Assembly: GCF_002019605.1 (NCBI RefSeq)
Contig: NZ_KV917368.1
Location: forward strand, 2,033,843-2,097,842
Source: Alkalihalobacterium alkalinitrilicum
GTDB lineage: Bacteria; Bacillota; Bacilli; Bacillales; Bacillaceae_F
Length of the DNA stretch: 64,000 nucleotides
Direction: 5' to 3'
Under the pieces are notes generated by a model. That model was not told the origin of the DNA, made no database searches, and was given only the letters and a program-made list of their open reading frames with translations. Below, piece after piece: positions 1-9,225 of this stretch. Within the stretch, counting starts at the first letter, position 1. Every line of letters starts with the position of its first letter. The translations under genes and the position numbers were made by a program.

Positions 1-406
1 TTTGAATATCTTTACGATTTTTATAAATTTCTACAAAAGCATCCACTTTGCTTCGTAAAAGACTAGGATTAAATGGTTTGAATATATAATCAACAGCCCC
101 TGCCGAATATCCTTTTGATACATGTTCCTTCGCTTTACTTAAGGCAGTTATAAAAATAATTGGGATATGCATACTCGTTTTTCGTTGTTTAATTAATTCA
201 GCCGTTTCAAATCCATTTAAACCTGGCATCTGTACATCTAATAAAATGACGGCAAAGTCATATTGGAGAACATATTTTAGCGCTTCTTCGCCACAGCTAG
301 CTTTGACTAAATGATATTTAGGTGACGCAAGAACCGCTTCTAACGCAATAAAATTTTCATGACGATCATCCACTAATAATATATCTACTTTCTCCCCATG
401 CACCAT
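1..406 (-). CDS. Response regulator receiver protein (3' part outside window)
   Basis: N-terminal part of a two-component receiver domain, cut by the window edge after about 135 residues. The start is ATG at 406 with AGAGGG eight bases upstream. The acidic pair is in LLVDDRHEN, the phospho-acceptor Asp in ILLDVQMPG, the conserved Thr in IIFITAL and the Lys in DYIFKPF. It lies 77 bp downstream of the CheR-type gene and on the same strand, so it is probably the third gene of a kinase-CheR-receiver operon. The output domain is beyond the edge, so whether it is a single-domain regulator, a hybrid kinase or a GGDEF protein cannot be told. Confidence 0.85.
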   Translation of the reverse strand, partial: MVHGEKVDILLVDDRHENFIALEAVLASPKYHLVKASCGEEALKYVLQYDFAVILLDVQMPGLNGFETAELIKQRKTSMHIPIIFITALSKAKEHVSKGYSAGAVDYIFKPFNPSLLRSKVDAFVEIYKNRKDIQ

Positions 407-483
407 ATCTTTATCCCTCTCAGTTTCCTTTAGTAGTTTTCCGCTTTAAGTATTTAAATTGTAGGTTTAGAAAAGGAAAGAGG

Positions 484-1338
484 TTACCTTAGCCTAGTTG
501 CACCTTTAATATAAATCTTCTCCTCCCTATCAACTTCTTGATAAAAATGTGAAGTATCACCACTTGTTAGCGCTTCCTTATTTCCTAAACCTAAATATCC
601 ACCATCACTTAAACTCTGATAAAAAAGATCATAAACTCTATTCTTTAATGTAGTATTAAAATAGATTAATACATTTCTACAGATAATGACATGAAATTCG
701 TTAAAGGAATGATCAGTGACTAAGTTATGGTGTGCAAACACAATGTTTTTCTTGAGAATCGGTCGTAATAGTACATAATCACGATGTGCTGTATAATATT
801 CGGAAAATTCCTTGAGTCCCCCTGCTTGTTGATAATTCTTTGTATAAAGTTGCATATAACTTAAAGAAATTTTTCCTTCTCTTGCTTTATCCAAAATATC
901 TTCATTCATATCAGTCGCATAAATTTTCGTTTTGTCGTATAGTCCTTCTTCAAGTAATAAGATTGCCATTGAATACACCTCTTCACCTGAAGAACATCCC
1001 GCATGCCAAATGCGAATAAATGGGAGATCACGTAATGTGGGTAAAACTTTTTCCCGAAACGCTTTAAAAAAACTAGGATCACGAAACATCTCTGTTACAT
1101 TAATGGATAGGTCATTCAATAAACTCTTTAACACATTTGGATCATGTAGCACCTTGGATTGTAATTCAGAAATCGTGTTCAATTGCTCAGTACGGACTCG
1201 ATGCAATACTCTTCGCTTAACCGAAGAGTATGCATAATTCCGAAAGTCGAATCCATAATGACGATAAATACCTTCAAGTAATAGTTCTATTTCAATTCTT
1301 ACAACATCTGTTTCAACTTCATCCGAAGAAATTATCAT
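484..1338 (-). CDS. CheR-type protein-glutamate methyltransferase
   Basis: 284 residues, the usual length of CheR, which methylates glutamates of chemoreceptors using S-adenosylmethionine. The N-terminal helical domain contains NVTEMFRDPSFF, typical of CheR. The SAM-binding loop is HAGCSSGEEVYS and the catalytic-domain motif IICRNVLIYF is intact. The start is ATG at 1338 after GTGAGG. It begins 13 bp after the hybrid kinase stop, so the two are probably co-transcribed. There is no aroF or ndk neighbour as for the B. subtilis chemotaxis cheR. Together with the kinase this suggests a dedicated signalling pathway rather than general chemotaxis (inference). Confidence 0.88.
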   Translation of the reverse strand: MIISSDEVETDVVRIEIELLLEGIYRHYGFDFRNYAYSSVKRRVLHRVRTEQLNTISELQSKVLHDPNVLKSLLNDLSINVTEMFRDPSFFKAFREKVLPTLRDLPFIRIWHAGCSSGEEVYSMAILLLEEGLYDKTKIYATDMNEDILDKAREGKISLSYMQLYTKNYQQAGGLKEFSEYYTAHRDYVLLRPILKKNIVFAHHNLVTDHSFNEFHVIICRNVLIYFNTTLKNRVYDLFYQSLSDGGYLGLGNKEALTSGDTSHFYQEVDREEKIYIKGATRLR

Positions 1339-1351
1339 TTTTATTTTTTCC

Positions 1352-4081
1352 TCACTTGTATAACCAAACTTTAATTAACGAAAGTAATTGCTCCATATTC
1401 ACTGGCTTACTAATATAATCTGACGCACCTGCATTAATACATTTTTCTTTGTCGCTTTTCATCGCTTTTGCCGTTAACGCAATAATCGGAAGATCTTGGA
1501 AGTCTTTGTTTTCTCTAATATGTTGCATCGCTTCATACCCATCCATTTCTGGCATCATAATGTCCATGAGGATGATATCTATCGTCCTGTCATTATTAAC
1601 AATTTCTACCGCCTCTTTACCATTTTCAGCAAACAAAACTTTCATATTTTGCATTTCAAGTGCTGTAGTTATGGCAAAGATATTTCGCATATCGTCATCG
1701 ACCACTAGGACAACTTTGTTATCAAAAGGCTCTTTATTACCAATATCTTCGTTCACTTTTGACTCTTTTCGGTTTACTTCATCGTGAGTTTCCGAGTCAA
1801 TGATCAGTACATTACTTTCTTGTGTTGCAGCCACTTCCGCTATTGAAGGTTGATGTACTAATGACAGTTCATAATAATCAGGTAAATGAAGACTAAAAAT
1901 ACTTCCTTTTCCTTCAGTACTATCGATCGTTACGTAACCTCCTAGTAATTGGGAAAGTTCGCGAGTAATCGATAATCCTAATCCTGTTCCGCCAAACTGT
2001 CTACTCGTCGTCCCGTCTCCTTGGAAAAAGGCTTCAAAAATCGTTTGCTGTTTCTCTTTTGGTATTCCTATTCCTGTATCAAAAACTGAAAAGACAATCT
2101 TAGAACGTACATCATCTCGCCCTTTACTGAAACGAAGTTCAACTGATCCGCTTTTTGTAAATTTAAATGCATTTGACAACAGATTTTTTAAAATTTGTTT
2201 AAGTCTTTGGTCATCCGTAAAAATCACTTTCGGCACATCTTCGTCCATTATTATATGAAAACTCAACCCTTTATGCCGAGCGACAGGATTAAATTGCCGC
2301 CCTACAAATGCCTTTACATCGTCCAGTAAAATTTGTTCTGGATAAATATCGATTTTTCCAGATTCGATTTTAGATAAATCAAGAATATCATTGATTAAAT
2401 CGAGTAAATCACTACCAGAAGAATGGATCGTTAGCGCGTATTCAATTTGTTTTTCCGTTAAATTACCTTCGTTATTTTCCGAAAGAATTTGCGATAAGAT
2501 CAACATACTATTAAGAGGTGTTCGAAGTTCATGTGACATGTTTGCTAGAAACTCTGACTTGTATTTTGAACTCAATTCGATTCCACGATTTTTTTCTTCT
2601 AAGTCAAGTTTAATTTTTTCTAACTCTTTTGTTTTTTCATCTGAATGTTTATATTGTAAATGTAGCTGTTCATTGGTCAATCTTAACTCTTCTTGTTGTT
2701 GTTGCAGTTCTTCTGACTGTGTTTGTAATTCTTCAGTCAACGTCTGAGACTCTGAAAGAAGTTTTTCAATTTGCATATGGTTAATAATTCGATTAATAAT
2801 CGCCCCTGAGTATACACTTACTTGCTTAAGCAGTTTCATTTGTAAACTCGAAAACTCTTCAAACTTCGCTAATTCGATCACACCAAGTACTTCACCATCT
2901 AGTTCTATTGGAATAATGACTAACGCAGTCGGTGATGCTTCTCCTAATCCTGATGATGTAGCGATATAACCTTCAGGTAAAGCGTTGACATGGATCAACT
3001 TTTTGTCTAATACACATTGCCCAACTAAACCTTGTCCAAGATTTATTGCACTATCTCCTACGGTTTCATTTTGCCTTGGTGCATATGCAGCAAGGCGATT
3101 TAAGACATCTTCATCTTTAATATAAAAGGCACCGTACGTCGCATCTACTGATGATGCAACTTTTGAAATAAATAACTCACCAAACCGTTGCAAATTTTGC
3201 TGCCCTTGAAATTTTGTCATTAATTCTGCAAATTTTGTTTTAACCCAATTTTCATTCTCAAGATACTTTTTAAAGTCTTTTTCTTGTTTAGAATAGACTT
3301 CTAACGCATGAGCCATTTCATTATAAGCTTGTCCTATTTCACCAATTTCATCTTTTTCTATCACTTCAATACGGGGTAACTGCTCATCCACATGCCCAGG
3401 GACACGTGTAATTACATCACGAACTCTATAAATACTTTTTGTTATACTTCGAACAACTGAAATTGTAATACTAATGACGATAATTGCCGTCACCACAATC
3501 AGGCTAACTAAAAAGAGTACCGTTACTTGGAAATCTCTTTGTGCATTTAGAAGAGCTTGGTTCATCGCTTCTTCTTCTATAAAAGTTAATCGATCAAACC
3601 CTTCAACAATGTCACCTCTCATATCTCGATAATCATCAATAAATACTTTAACTCCAGCTTCATAATTACCGTCATTACTATATTGGATCACTTGGTTAAC
3701 TACTTCAAAATAGACTGTGTTAATTTCCTTTAATTTAGAAACGAGTTGTTGACTTTCTTCATTTATATGTGGTACATTTTCTAATTGAGCAAATATACTC
3801 GAAGTATTAATGCGAGAGTTTTGAATGATAGTTATATGTTCCTTCATCACTGCATCCTCACTCATTAAAAGGAGTTCTCGAATTTCACGTGCTGTCGTAT
3901 TAATTTCATTCCTTAGCAATTCTATCAGTTTTACCCGCTCATAGTTTTCATTAACGATCGCATTCATATGCTCCTTTTGTTGATTCATCGTGTAGAATAC
4001 ATTGACACAAAGAATTACGATAATGACTAGGATCGATCCAAATCCAAGATAAAGCTTTGTTTTAAGTTTCATTTCATTCAT
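1352..4081 (-). CDS. Membrane hybrid sensor histidine kinase (HAMP-GAF-HisKA-HATPase-REC)
   Basis: 909 residues. A membrane helix at about 8-28 and another at about 187-210 flank an extracytoplasmic helical sensor of about 155 residues. A HAMP linker (210-265), a GAF domain (about 290-435), a Gln/Glu-rich coiled coil (440-505), HisKA with the SHELRTP box (His517), HATPase boxes (N637, DTGIGIP 668-674, GGTGLGL 697-703) and a C-terminal receiver (Asp840 in LMDIMMPEMDG) follow. The phosphorelay would run His517 to Asp840 and perhaps on to the receiver protein at 1-406. All catalytic motifs look intact. The architecture resembles BarA-type and multi-domain Bacillus kinases; the stimulus is unknown. 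Confidence 0.92.
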   Translation of the reverse strand: MNEMKLKTKLYLGFGSILVIIVILCVNVFYTMNQQKEHMNAIVNENYERVKLIELLRNEINTTAREIRELLLMSEDAVMKEHITIIQNSRINTSSIFAQLENVPHINEESQQLVSKLKEINTVYFEVVNQVIQYSNDGNYEAGVKVFIDDYRDMRGDIVEGFDRLTFIEEEAMNQALLNAQRDFQVTVLFLVSLIVVTAIIVISITISVVRSITKSIYRVRDVITRVPGHVDEQLPRIEVIEKDEIGEIGQAYNEMAHALEVYSKQEKDFKKYLENENWVKTKFAELMTKFQGQQNLQRFGELFISKVASSVDATYGAFYIKDEDVLNRLAAYAPRQNETVGDSAINLGQGLVGQCVLDKKLIHVNALPEGYIATSSGLGEASPTALVIIPIELDGEVLGVIELAKFEEFSSLQMKLLKQVSVYSGAIINRIINHMQIEKLLSESQTLTEELQTQSEELQQQQEELRLTNEQLHLQYKHSDEKTKELEKIKLDLEEKNRGIELSSKYKSEFLANMSHELRTPLNSMLILSQILSENNEGNLTEKQIEYALTIHSSGSDLLDLINDILDLSKIESGKIDIYPEQILLDDVKAFVGRQFNPVARHKGLSFHIIMDEDVPKVIFTDDQRLKQILKNLLSNAFKFTKSGSVELRFSKGRDDVRSKIVFSVFDTGIGIPKEKQQTIFEAFFQGDGTTSRQFGGTGLGLSITRELSQLLGGYVTIDSTEGKGSIFSLHLPDYYELSLVHQPSIAEVAATQESNVLIIDSETHDEVNRKESKVNEDIGNKEPFDNKVVLVVDDDMRNIFAITTALEMQNMKVLFAENGKEAVEIVNNDRTIDIILMDIMMPEMDGYEAMQHIRENKDFQDLPIIALTAKAMKSDKEKCINAGASDYISKPVNMEQLLSLIKVWLYK

Positions 4082-4209
4082 AACCTCTCATTATTATATA
4101 AATGGAACTTACTACTATATGATGGATATTTTACTATATCGGCTCGCATGATTCTACATAAAATCCAAACAATTCTAACATTTCGCTTATTTCTTTATAT
4201 ATCTCCTAT

Positions 4210-4245
4210 AAAAATAGGCTGAACAATGGTGTTCAGCCTATTTTT
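4210..4245 (-). terminator. Rho-independent terminator of ilvE
   Basis: A perfect 16-bp inverted repeat (AAAAATAGGCTGAACA and its complement) with an ATGG loop, directly after the ilvE stop. T-runs on both sides allow function in either direction. Confidence 0.85.
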
Positions 4246-4253
4246 ATTTCCAC

Positions 4254-5327
4254 CTATTTATCCACTTCTACTGTCCAACTGTATGGATCATCATCTTTTC
4301 CTGTTTGAATACGTGTTAATGTTTCATACAGTTTTTTCGAAAGATTCCCAGTTTGTTTATCATTAATGGTCATATGGCAGTCGTTCCACGTTAATTCTCC
4401 AACTGGAGACACCACTGCAGCTGTCCCCGTCCCAAACACTTCTTCTAACTCTCCTTTTTCATAAGCCTGAAAGATTTCATCCATTGAGATTCTTTTTTCT
4501 ACGACTGGAATCTGCCAGTCTTTTAAGAGTTCAATGATGGATAATCTCGTTATGCCTTCTAATATACTGCCGTTTAATTGCGGTGTTACAACTTCTCCAT
4601 TTATTTTAAAGAAGACATTCATACTCCCAACTTCTTCAATATACTTTTTTTCTATTCCATCTAACCACAGAACTTGAGAATAGCCTTTTTCAGTTGCTTT
4701 TTCTTGGGCAATATAGGCTGCAGAATAATTACCAGCTGTTTTAGCAGTGCCTGTTCCACCACGAACTGCTCTTGTGTATTCTTCTTCTACAAATATTTTA
4801 ACTGGATGAATTCCTTCACTATAATAGGATCCAACAGGTGATAAAATAATATAAAATTGGTATGTACTAGACGGTGCTAAAGAAAGATTCGGTTCCGTCG
4901 CAATAATAAAGGGACGTATGTATAATGAATATCCTTCTGTTGCTGGTACCCAATCTTGGTCGATACGGAGTAATTCTTTTAAATAATGTAAAACTAACTT
5001 CTCATCAACTGAAGGAATGCTTAATCTTTCACTCGATCGGTTCATGCGTTCGAAATTTTTTTCTGGTCGGAATAATAAAATCCGATTGTCTTCTGTGCGA
5101 TAGGCTTTTAACCCCTCAAACACGGTTTGACCATAATGAAAAATCATCGCTGCAGGGTCTAACGTAATCGTCTCATATGGAGTAATTCGTGGATCGTGCC
5201 ACCCTTTATCTATAGAGTAGTCCATCACAAACATATGATCTGTAAAATGCTTTCCAAAAACGAGTTGATCGTCTGCTAGTCTGTTTTTTTTATTTGTACT
5301 TTCAATAATGGTAAGCTGTTCTTTCAT
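4254..5327 (-). CDS. ilvE: Branched-chain amino acid aminotransferase
   Basis: 357 residues from ATG 5327, chosen because AAGGAG lies just upstream; an in-frame start at 5375 would overrun this site. It is a PLP fold-type IV transaminase catalysing the last step of valine, leucine and isoleucine synthesis. Visible family signatures are MIFHYGQTVFEGLKAYR near the N-terminus, RPFIIATEPNLSL, the PLP lysine region GGTGTAKTAGNYSAAY and the phosphate-binding segment GTGTAAVVSPVG. Length and motifs fit the B. subtilis IlvK/YbgE group. It is monocistronic with its own terminator. No T-box was seen in the 160 bp upstream. Confidence 0.93.
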   Translation of the reverse strand: MKEQLTIIESTNKKNRLADDQLVFGKHFTDHMFVMDYSIDKGWHDPRITPYETITLDPAAMIFHYGQTVFEGLKAYRTEDNRILLFRPEKNFERMNRSSERLSIPSVDEKLVLHYLKELLRIDQDWVPATEGYSLYIRPFIIATEPNLSLAPSSTYQFYIILSPVGSYYSEGIHPVKIFVEEEYTRAVRGGTGTAKTAGNYSAAYIAQEKATEKGYSQVLWLDGIEKKYIEEVGSMNVFFKINGEVVTPQLNGSILEGITRLSIIELLKDWQIPVVEKRISMDEIFQAYEKGELEEVFGTGTAAVVSPVGELTWNDCHMTINDKQTGNLSKKLYETLTRIQTGKDDDPYSWTVEVDK

Positions 5328-5499
5328 TTTTGCCACTCCTTTTTTCTCATCTACCCTAATTGGCAGTTTTCTCATTTACTACTTCTATTCTATCTAATAT
5401 ATAACAAATATAAGGTGCAAGTCACGTTAATAACTCTTGTTAGATAAATTATGGACTACTTAGGCTTGTCCAATTCGTTGATAATGGGATTAGTTCCTC

Positions 5500-5525
5500 A
5501 AAAAGAAAAGCACTGAACGCAGTGC
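5500..5525 (-). terminator. Terminator of the 148-residue gene
   Basis: GCACTG stem with a four-base loop, followed on the minus strand by TTTTCTTTTT, 11 bp after the stop of the gene at 5537-5983. Confidence 0.75.
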
Positions 5526-5536
5526 AATACATTAAA

Positions 5537-5983
5537 TTACTCGTTTTGTTTTAACTTTAATAACTCTTTGTTAAGTTCAGTTAATTTTGATTTAATTATT
5601 TCAACCGTTCGTTCGTCACCACTTTTCATAAAATCATTTAATTCAATTAAATATTGGTCAATACGACGATAGATTTCTTGTGATCTTCTTTTTTTGTCTT
5701 CTTGTTGTTTTCTTTTTATTTCAGATGAAATAGAAACCCATTGATCTAAAGTTTGAAGCATTTTATCTGTTTTGATATCCACCTCAATGAGTTCTAGAAA
5801 CTGTTTATGTTTAATCATCGTTAGTTTATGATTGGCTTCAGCAGAATAAATATTTAAGATCATTTTTCCCTTATCAAAACCCCAAAATATGCTGTAATTG
5901 ACACTTAAGACACCTTTAATTAAGCGATCCAGTTGCTGTTTATCTAATTTAATCGATAAATCACTATGCTGAATTCGGTTCAA
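5537..5983 (-). CDS. Hypothetical coiled-coil-rich protein
   Basis: 148 residues from a TTG start at 5983, supported by GAGGTG about 8 bases upstream. The N-terminal half is mixed alpha/beta with no membrane segment. Residues from about 90 to 148 are highly charged and helical (KRKQQEDKKRR, later KSKLTELNKELLKLK), consistent with a C-terminal coiled coil. It has its own terminator and a separate upstream region. I do not recognise the family. A cytoplasmic structural or binding role is possible, but no function is assigned. Confidence 0.65.
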   Translation of the reverse strand: MNRIQHSDLSIKLDKQQLDRLIKGVLSVNYSIFWGFDKGKMILNIYSAEANHKLTMIKHKQFLELIEVDIKTDKMLQTLDQWVSISSEIKRKQQEDKKRRSQEIYRRIDQYLIELNDFMKSGDERTVEIIKSKLTELNKELLKLKQNE

Positions 5984-6301
5984 TGGTTACACCTCACTAC
6001 AAATATATTCCCTCCATTGTTATATCGCCTTTGTTGAAAACCCTTACATTAAGATTATTTAAGTTAGATCGCAATCATGCTTATTATTGTGAAGCTCTAA
6101 TCAAAAAAGATGATTGCTCCTTCCTTTCCTATTCAAGCTTACAGTCAGCCGAAGTATCGTATTCTAATCAACAAACTTTTATTGAATATAAAAAGAGACA
6201 CACTCCCAAATGAATTCCCTAAAACATACACGTGTTAATACTGTAAACACTATAGTATATGAAGGAACTTCCTACTTTGGTGAGTCCGTCTCTTAATTTA
6301 C
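5984..6301. other. Intergenic stretch, no gene seen
   Basis: 318 bp between two minus-strand genes. It holds the promoter and RBS side of the TTG-start gene at 5983. An open frame on the plus strand (5983-6213) has no ribosome binding site and no recognisable composition. Nothing else is supported. Confidence 0.4.
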
Positions 6302-6445
6302 TTACTCTTTTATTCCCGCTAACCACTCTTTATAACATTCTTTACAAAGGGGTTGTTCAATATGATCACTTTCCTGAATAAAAGAAGCGTACTGAATGCT
6401 GTTCTCTTCTAGTTCACTATTACAATAAAAACATTGATGGTCCAA
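6302..6445 (-). CDS. Small zinc-ribbon-like protein
   Basis: 47 residues from TTG at 6445 with AAGGAG ten bases upstream. Two CxxC knuckles, CFYC near the N-terminus and CKEC near the C-terminus, are separated by about 28 residues, as in treble-clef or zinc-ribbon folds. Acidic and aromatic residues fill the middle (EESDHIEQPL-like). Bacillus genomes hold many such short zinc-finger proteins, several of them sporulation-linked, but I cannot match this one to a named member. The clean RBS and coding region ending in TAA make it more likely real than chance. Confidence 0.65.
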   Translation of the reverse strand: MDHQCFYCNSELEENSIQYASFIQESDHIEQPLCKECYKEWLAGIKE

Positions 6446-6484
6446 AGTGAACGACTCCTTTTATAAGTGATGTAAGTGATGTAG

Positions 6485-6510
6485 AAAAACGTACAAGGAA
6501 TACTTGTACG
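6485..6510 (-). terminator. Terminator of SASP-like gene
   Basis: CGTACAAG/CTTGTACG stem with loop GAATA, followed on the minus strand by GTTTTTC. It lies 12 bp after the stop at 6522. Confidence 0.75.
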
Positions 6511-6521
6511 CCATTGACTTA

Positions 6522-6686
6522 TTAGTTGTTGTTATTACGATTGTTGTTGCGATTTCTGTTGTTACGGTTGTTTAAATCTTGAGCATCGTTTTCATTTGCA
6601 AATTCCGTGTTTGCATTTTCAATGTTTAATTCATTGTTGTTATTGTTGTTATTGTTGTTGCGGTTTTTACGATTGTTTTTCGCCAT
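6522..6686 (-). CDS. Gamma-type small acid-soluble spore protein-like, Asn-rich
   Basis: 54 residues from ATG 6686 with GAGGTG upstream. About half of the residues are Asn, in runs broken by Arg and Lys. The central stretch NTEFANENDAQDL resembles the FGTEFASETNAQEV repeat of gamma-type SASP (SspE), where it carries the protease site; here there is one such repeat instead of two. Gamma-SASPs are amino-acid stores degraded at germination. The short length, high Asn/Gln content, RBS and terminator all fit. The assignment rests on motif similarity seen by eye; a low-complexity non-SASP protein is the alternative. Confidence 0.68.
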   Translation of the reverse strand: MAKNNRKNRNNNNNNNNNELNIENANTEFANENDAQDLNNRNNRNRNNNRNNNN

Positions 6687-6944
6687 GACTAGCACCTCAT
6701 TTTAGTTTTTTTATTGGGATTTGAGTACTGGAAAAGAAAAGAGTGAATCACTACTATTTTCACTTTCACCCTACCTCATTGCCCGTTGTTATTTTCCGCG
6801 AAAAATAAAAGATCATACTCCCTGTTTTCTAGTGAAATTTTACCATCTTAATCAATGATATTCTTTCATAAGCGTGTGATTGTGAGGTCTTGTCTTCTAA
6901 TTGAATACAGGGTTTAACCTCAATTATATATAACAGCCCTAAAA

Positions 6945-6975
6945 TATAAAAAGGACTTCTCAATAGAGAAATCCT
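6945..6975 (-). terminator. Terminator of pbpC-like gene
   Basis: Hairpin AGGA-TTTCTC/GAGAAG-TCCT read on the minus strand, then TTTTTATATTTTA, 12 bp beyond the PBP stop codon. Confidence 0.8.
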
Positions 6976-6986
6976 CATAATTGTTA

Positions 6987-9023
6987 TTACCTTAAGAATT
7001 CTAGAAATACACCTCTTACTTTCGGAACAACATATGAACTACCAACACCTTCAACATTTTCAACCATCATTAATACGAGCAGTTCAGAGTCGTCTGTATC
7101 CATCGCAATAAACCATCCGCTTTCTTTACCTTGCTCACCCTGGCTCGATTTATATTCTGTTGTCCCTGTTTTTCCAGCTAATTTAAACCCATTAATTTTA
7201 GCATTAGAACCCGTTCCACTTGGACTTTCAATCACTTGAGTTAAATCTGATAAAACTCGATTAGCATGCTCTTCACTTACGATATTTTCTTTCCAAATAC
7301 CAAGATCTTCTTCTTTTAAAAGAAGCGGTTTCGGAATGTTTCCGCCATTTACAAATGATGTATACATTAATGCAAGATGCAAAGGATTTACTAACAACTC
7401 CGCTTGACCGTATGCTGTATCTGCTAATTGGACTTCAGATCGTATTCCATCATTTGCAATCTTGGACGTCGTTAATGGATACTGAAATGGAACACTTTCT
7501 TCAAATCCAAAAGTTTGAAATCCTTCTGTAAAAGCCTCTTCCCCTAATTCGATTGCCATTTGAGCAAAATAAATATTATCCGAATAAACGAGCGAATCAG
7601 TTAAATCAATATCATGATTCGGATATTTCACTCGCCTTACCTCATAGCTACCCCATGAGGAATCTTTTTGCCAACCTAAGTCCTTAATTTCTCGCTTATC
7701 ATCTGGGTCCCATCCATTTTCGAGAGCGACTGCAGCAGTTACCGCTTTTATTGTTGAACCTGGTGCATATGCTTGCGTAAAGCGATTTAGTAGCGGTCGG
7801 TTTTGATCCTCGTTATAATTTTCCCACGTTTGTGAAGAAACTCCTAAAACAAATTCATTTGGATTATAAGCTGGTGCATTGACTAAAGCTAGAACTTCTC
7901 CAGTGATTGGATGGAGCGCAACTCCTGTTCCTGTATCACTGTCTTTTTCAAACTGATTAAAGATAGTAGTTTGTAATTGACTATCAATCGTTAATTGAAG
8001 TGTCTTCCCATCGATAGCATCTTTTTGTGCAATCACATCTTTGGGATTTCCTTGTTCATCTACGATGTCTATGACTGCACCGAGTTCACCTCTTAGCTGG
8101 TCTTCGTACAAACTTTCAAGACCAGTTCGTCCAATAAATGAATTGGCATTATAGCCTTTATCCTTATGCTCTTCTAGCAATTCAGCTGTAATCGGTGTAA
8201 TATAACCAATGACATGTGCGGCCGCCGCCCCTAAAGGGTATTCTCGCGCAGGAACGACTAAATAAGTTACCCCTGCAGAAATTTCACGTAGCTCTTCTAC
8301 AAAGGACATCTGATCGTACGGAACGGTTTTGATCGGTACAAATGTATCTGGTCTAACCCATGACTGGTTAAGCGCACCTTCAATGGCTTGCTCTGAAATG
8401 TCGATTGCTTTACTCAATTCAGAAATGGTGTATTCTTCCAAACCTTCCATCCTGTCAAGCACTAATCCTATTTCGATTGCACTTCCATTCTTCGCTAATT
8501 CAACACCATTTCGGTCGATAATTTCACCTCGTTCAGGGTTTAATGTTCTTACTCTCACATTATCGCCTTGTTCTAGTTGTGGGAAAATCAAAGCTGGTGT
8601 CCACTGAACTTTCCACTCCAGCCCTTCCTCATCTTCTTCTCTAGATAGTTCGACAGTAGAGTTAAAATGAAGTTCCCCAGCAACAGTGTTTATTGATTGC
8701 TCATATTCGAGAATTGCTTCGGTCAATTCTTCTTCTATTTCCTCTTCTGGATCTTTAATTGGCGTTGTTATCGATACAGCATCTGCCTGAATATTACTGT
8801 ATATTTCGTTGTACTTTTCGACAAATTCATCTTTTGAAATGGTTACTTTCGAATTTACCGAAAGTAATCCATACATCATCTCGTAATTACCGTCTTCCCA
8901 ATATGATGCAAACTGACTTAATGCTTCTTCGGGTGTCTGAAAATCATCTGAACATCCTATTAGCATTATGCTTATGAATAAAAATGAAATGAATATACTC
9001 TGTTTTTTTCTCTTTTTATGCAT
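6987..9023 (-). CDS. pbpC: Class B penicillin-binding protein, PBP3-like lipoprotein with MecA_N domain
   Basis: 678 residues. A lipoprotein signal ends at LIGC (Cys24), so it is anchored outside the membrane. Residues about 27-145 form an NTF2-like MecA_N domain, then a dimerisation domain (about 155-320) and the transpeptidase with STIK (Ser423), SDN (481-483) and KTGT (618-621). It cross-links peptidoglycan. Length and domain order match B. subtilis PBP3 (PbpC) and the MecA/PBP2a family; members of this family often have low beta-lactam affinity (family knowledge). The start is ATG 9023 after GAGGAGAGG. It is monocistronic. Confidence 0.92.
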   Translation of the reverse strand: MHKKRKKQSIFISFLFISIMLIGCSDDFQTPEEALSQFASYWEDGNYEMMYGLLSVNSKVTISKDEFVEKYNEIYSNIQADAVSITTPIKDPEEEIEEELTEAILEYEQSINTVAGELHFNSTVELSREEDEEGLEWKVQWTPALIFPQLEQGDNVRVRTLNPERGEIIDRNGVELAKNGSAIEIGLVLDRMEGLEEYTISELSKAIDISEQAIEGALNQSWVRPDTFVPIKTVPYDQMSFVEELREISAGVTYLVVPAREYPLGAAAAHVIGYITPITAELLEEHKDKGYNANSFIGRTGLESLYEDQLRGELGAVIDIVDEQGNPKDVIAQKDAIDGKTLQLTIDSQLQTTIFNQFEKDSDTGTGVALHPITGEVLALVNAPAYNPNEFVLGVSSQTWENYNEDQNRPLLNRFTQAYAPGSTIKAVTAAVALENGWDPDDKREIKDLGWQKDSSWGSYEVRRVKYPNHDIDLTDSLVYSDNIYFAQMAIELGEEAFTEGFQTFGFEESVPFQYPLTTSKIANDGIRSEVQLADTAYGQAELLVNPLHLALMYTSFVNGGNIPKPLLLKEEDLGIWKENIVSEEHANRVLSDLTQVIESPSGTGSNAKINGFKLAGKTGTTEYKSSQGEQGKESGWFIAMDTDDSELLVLMMVENVEGVGSSYVVPKVRGVFLEFLR

Positions 9024-9152
9024 TTGCCTCTCCTCTCATTTCAATTTGTTTTGTATACTTTCTTTATTCTAGCAAATTTTACAATATTTTAGGTAATTTT
9101 TGTTGTACTTAACCTCACCCCAAAATGCACAAACTTTACTTTCATACGAAAA

Positions 9153-9196
9153 CAACGTTTTTTATTATGCATAATTAGCATCAATAAAAAACGTTG
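9153..9196. terminator. Long hairpin between opuA regulator and pbpC
   Basis: Inverted repeat CAACGTTTTTTATT with inner ATGC/GCAT, about 18 paired bases around an ATAATTA loop. A T-run inside the arm occurs on both strands. It is the best candidate for the terminator of the minus-strand regulator gene, about 110 bp downstream of its stop, though the distance is long. Confidence 0.5.
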
Positions 9197-9225
9197 ATTT
9201 AGTCTGTATTCATTTAGTTGTTACC

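Noticed and set aside
932-1237. Plus-strand open frame inside the CheR gene
   Set aside because: Antisense shadow of a well-conserved gene.
5983-6213. Plus-strand open frame of 76 codons
   Set aside because: No ribosome binding site, start overlaps a better supported minus-strand gene, and no family pattern.
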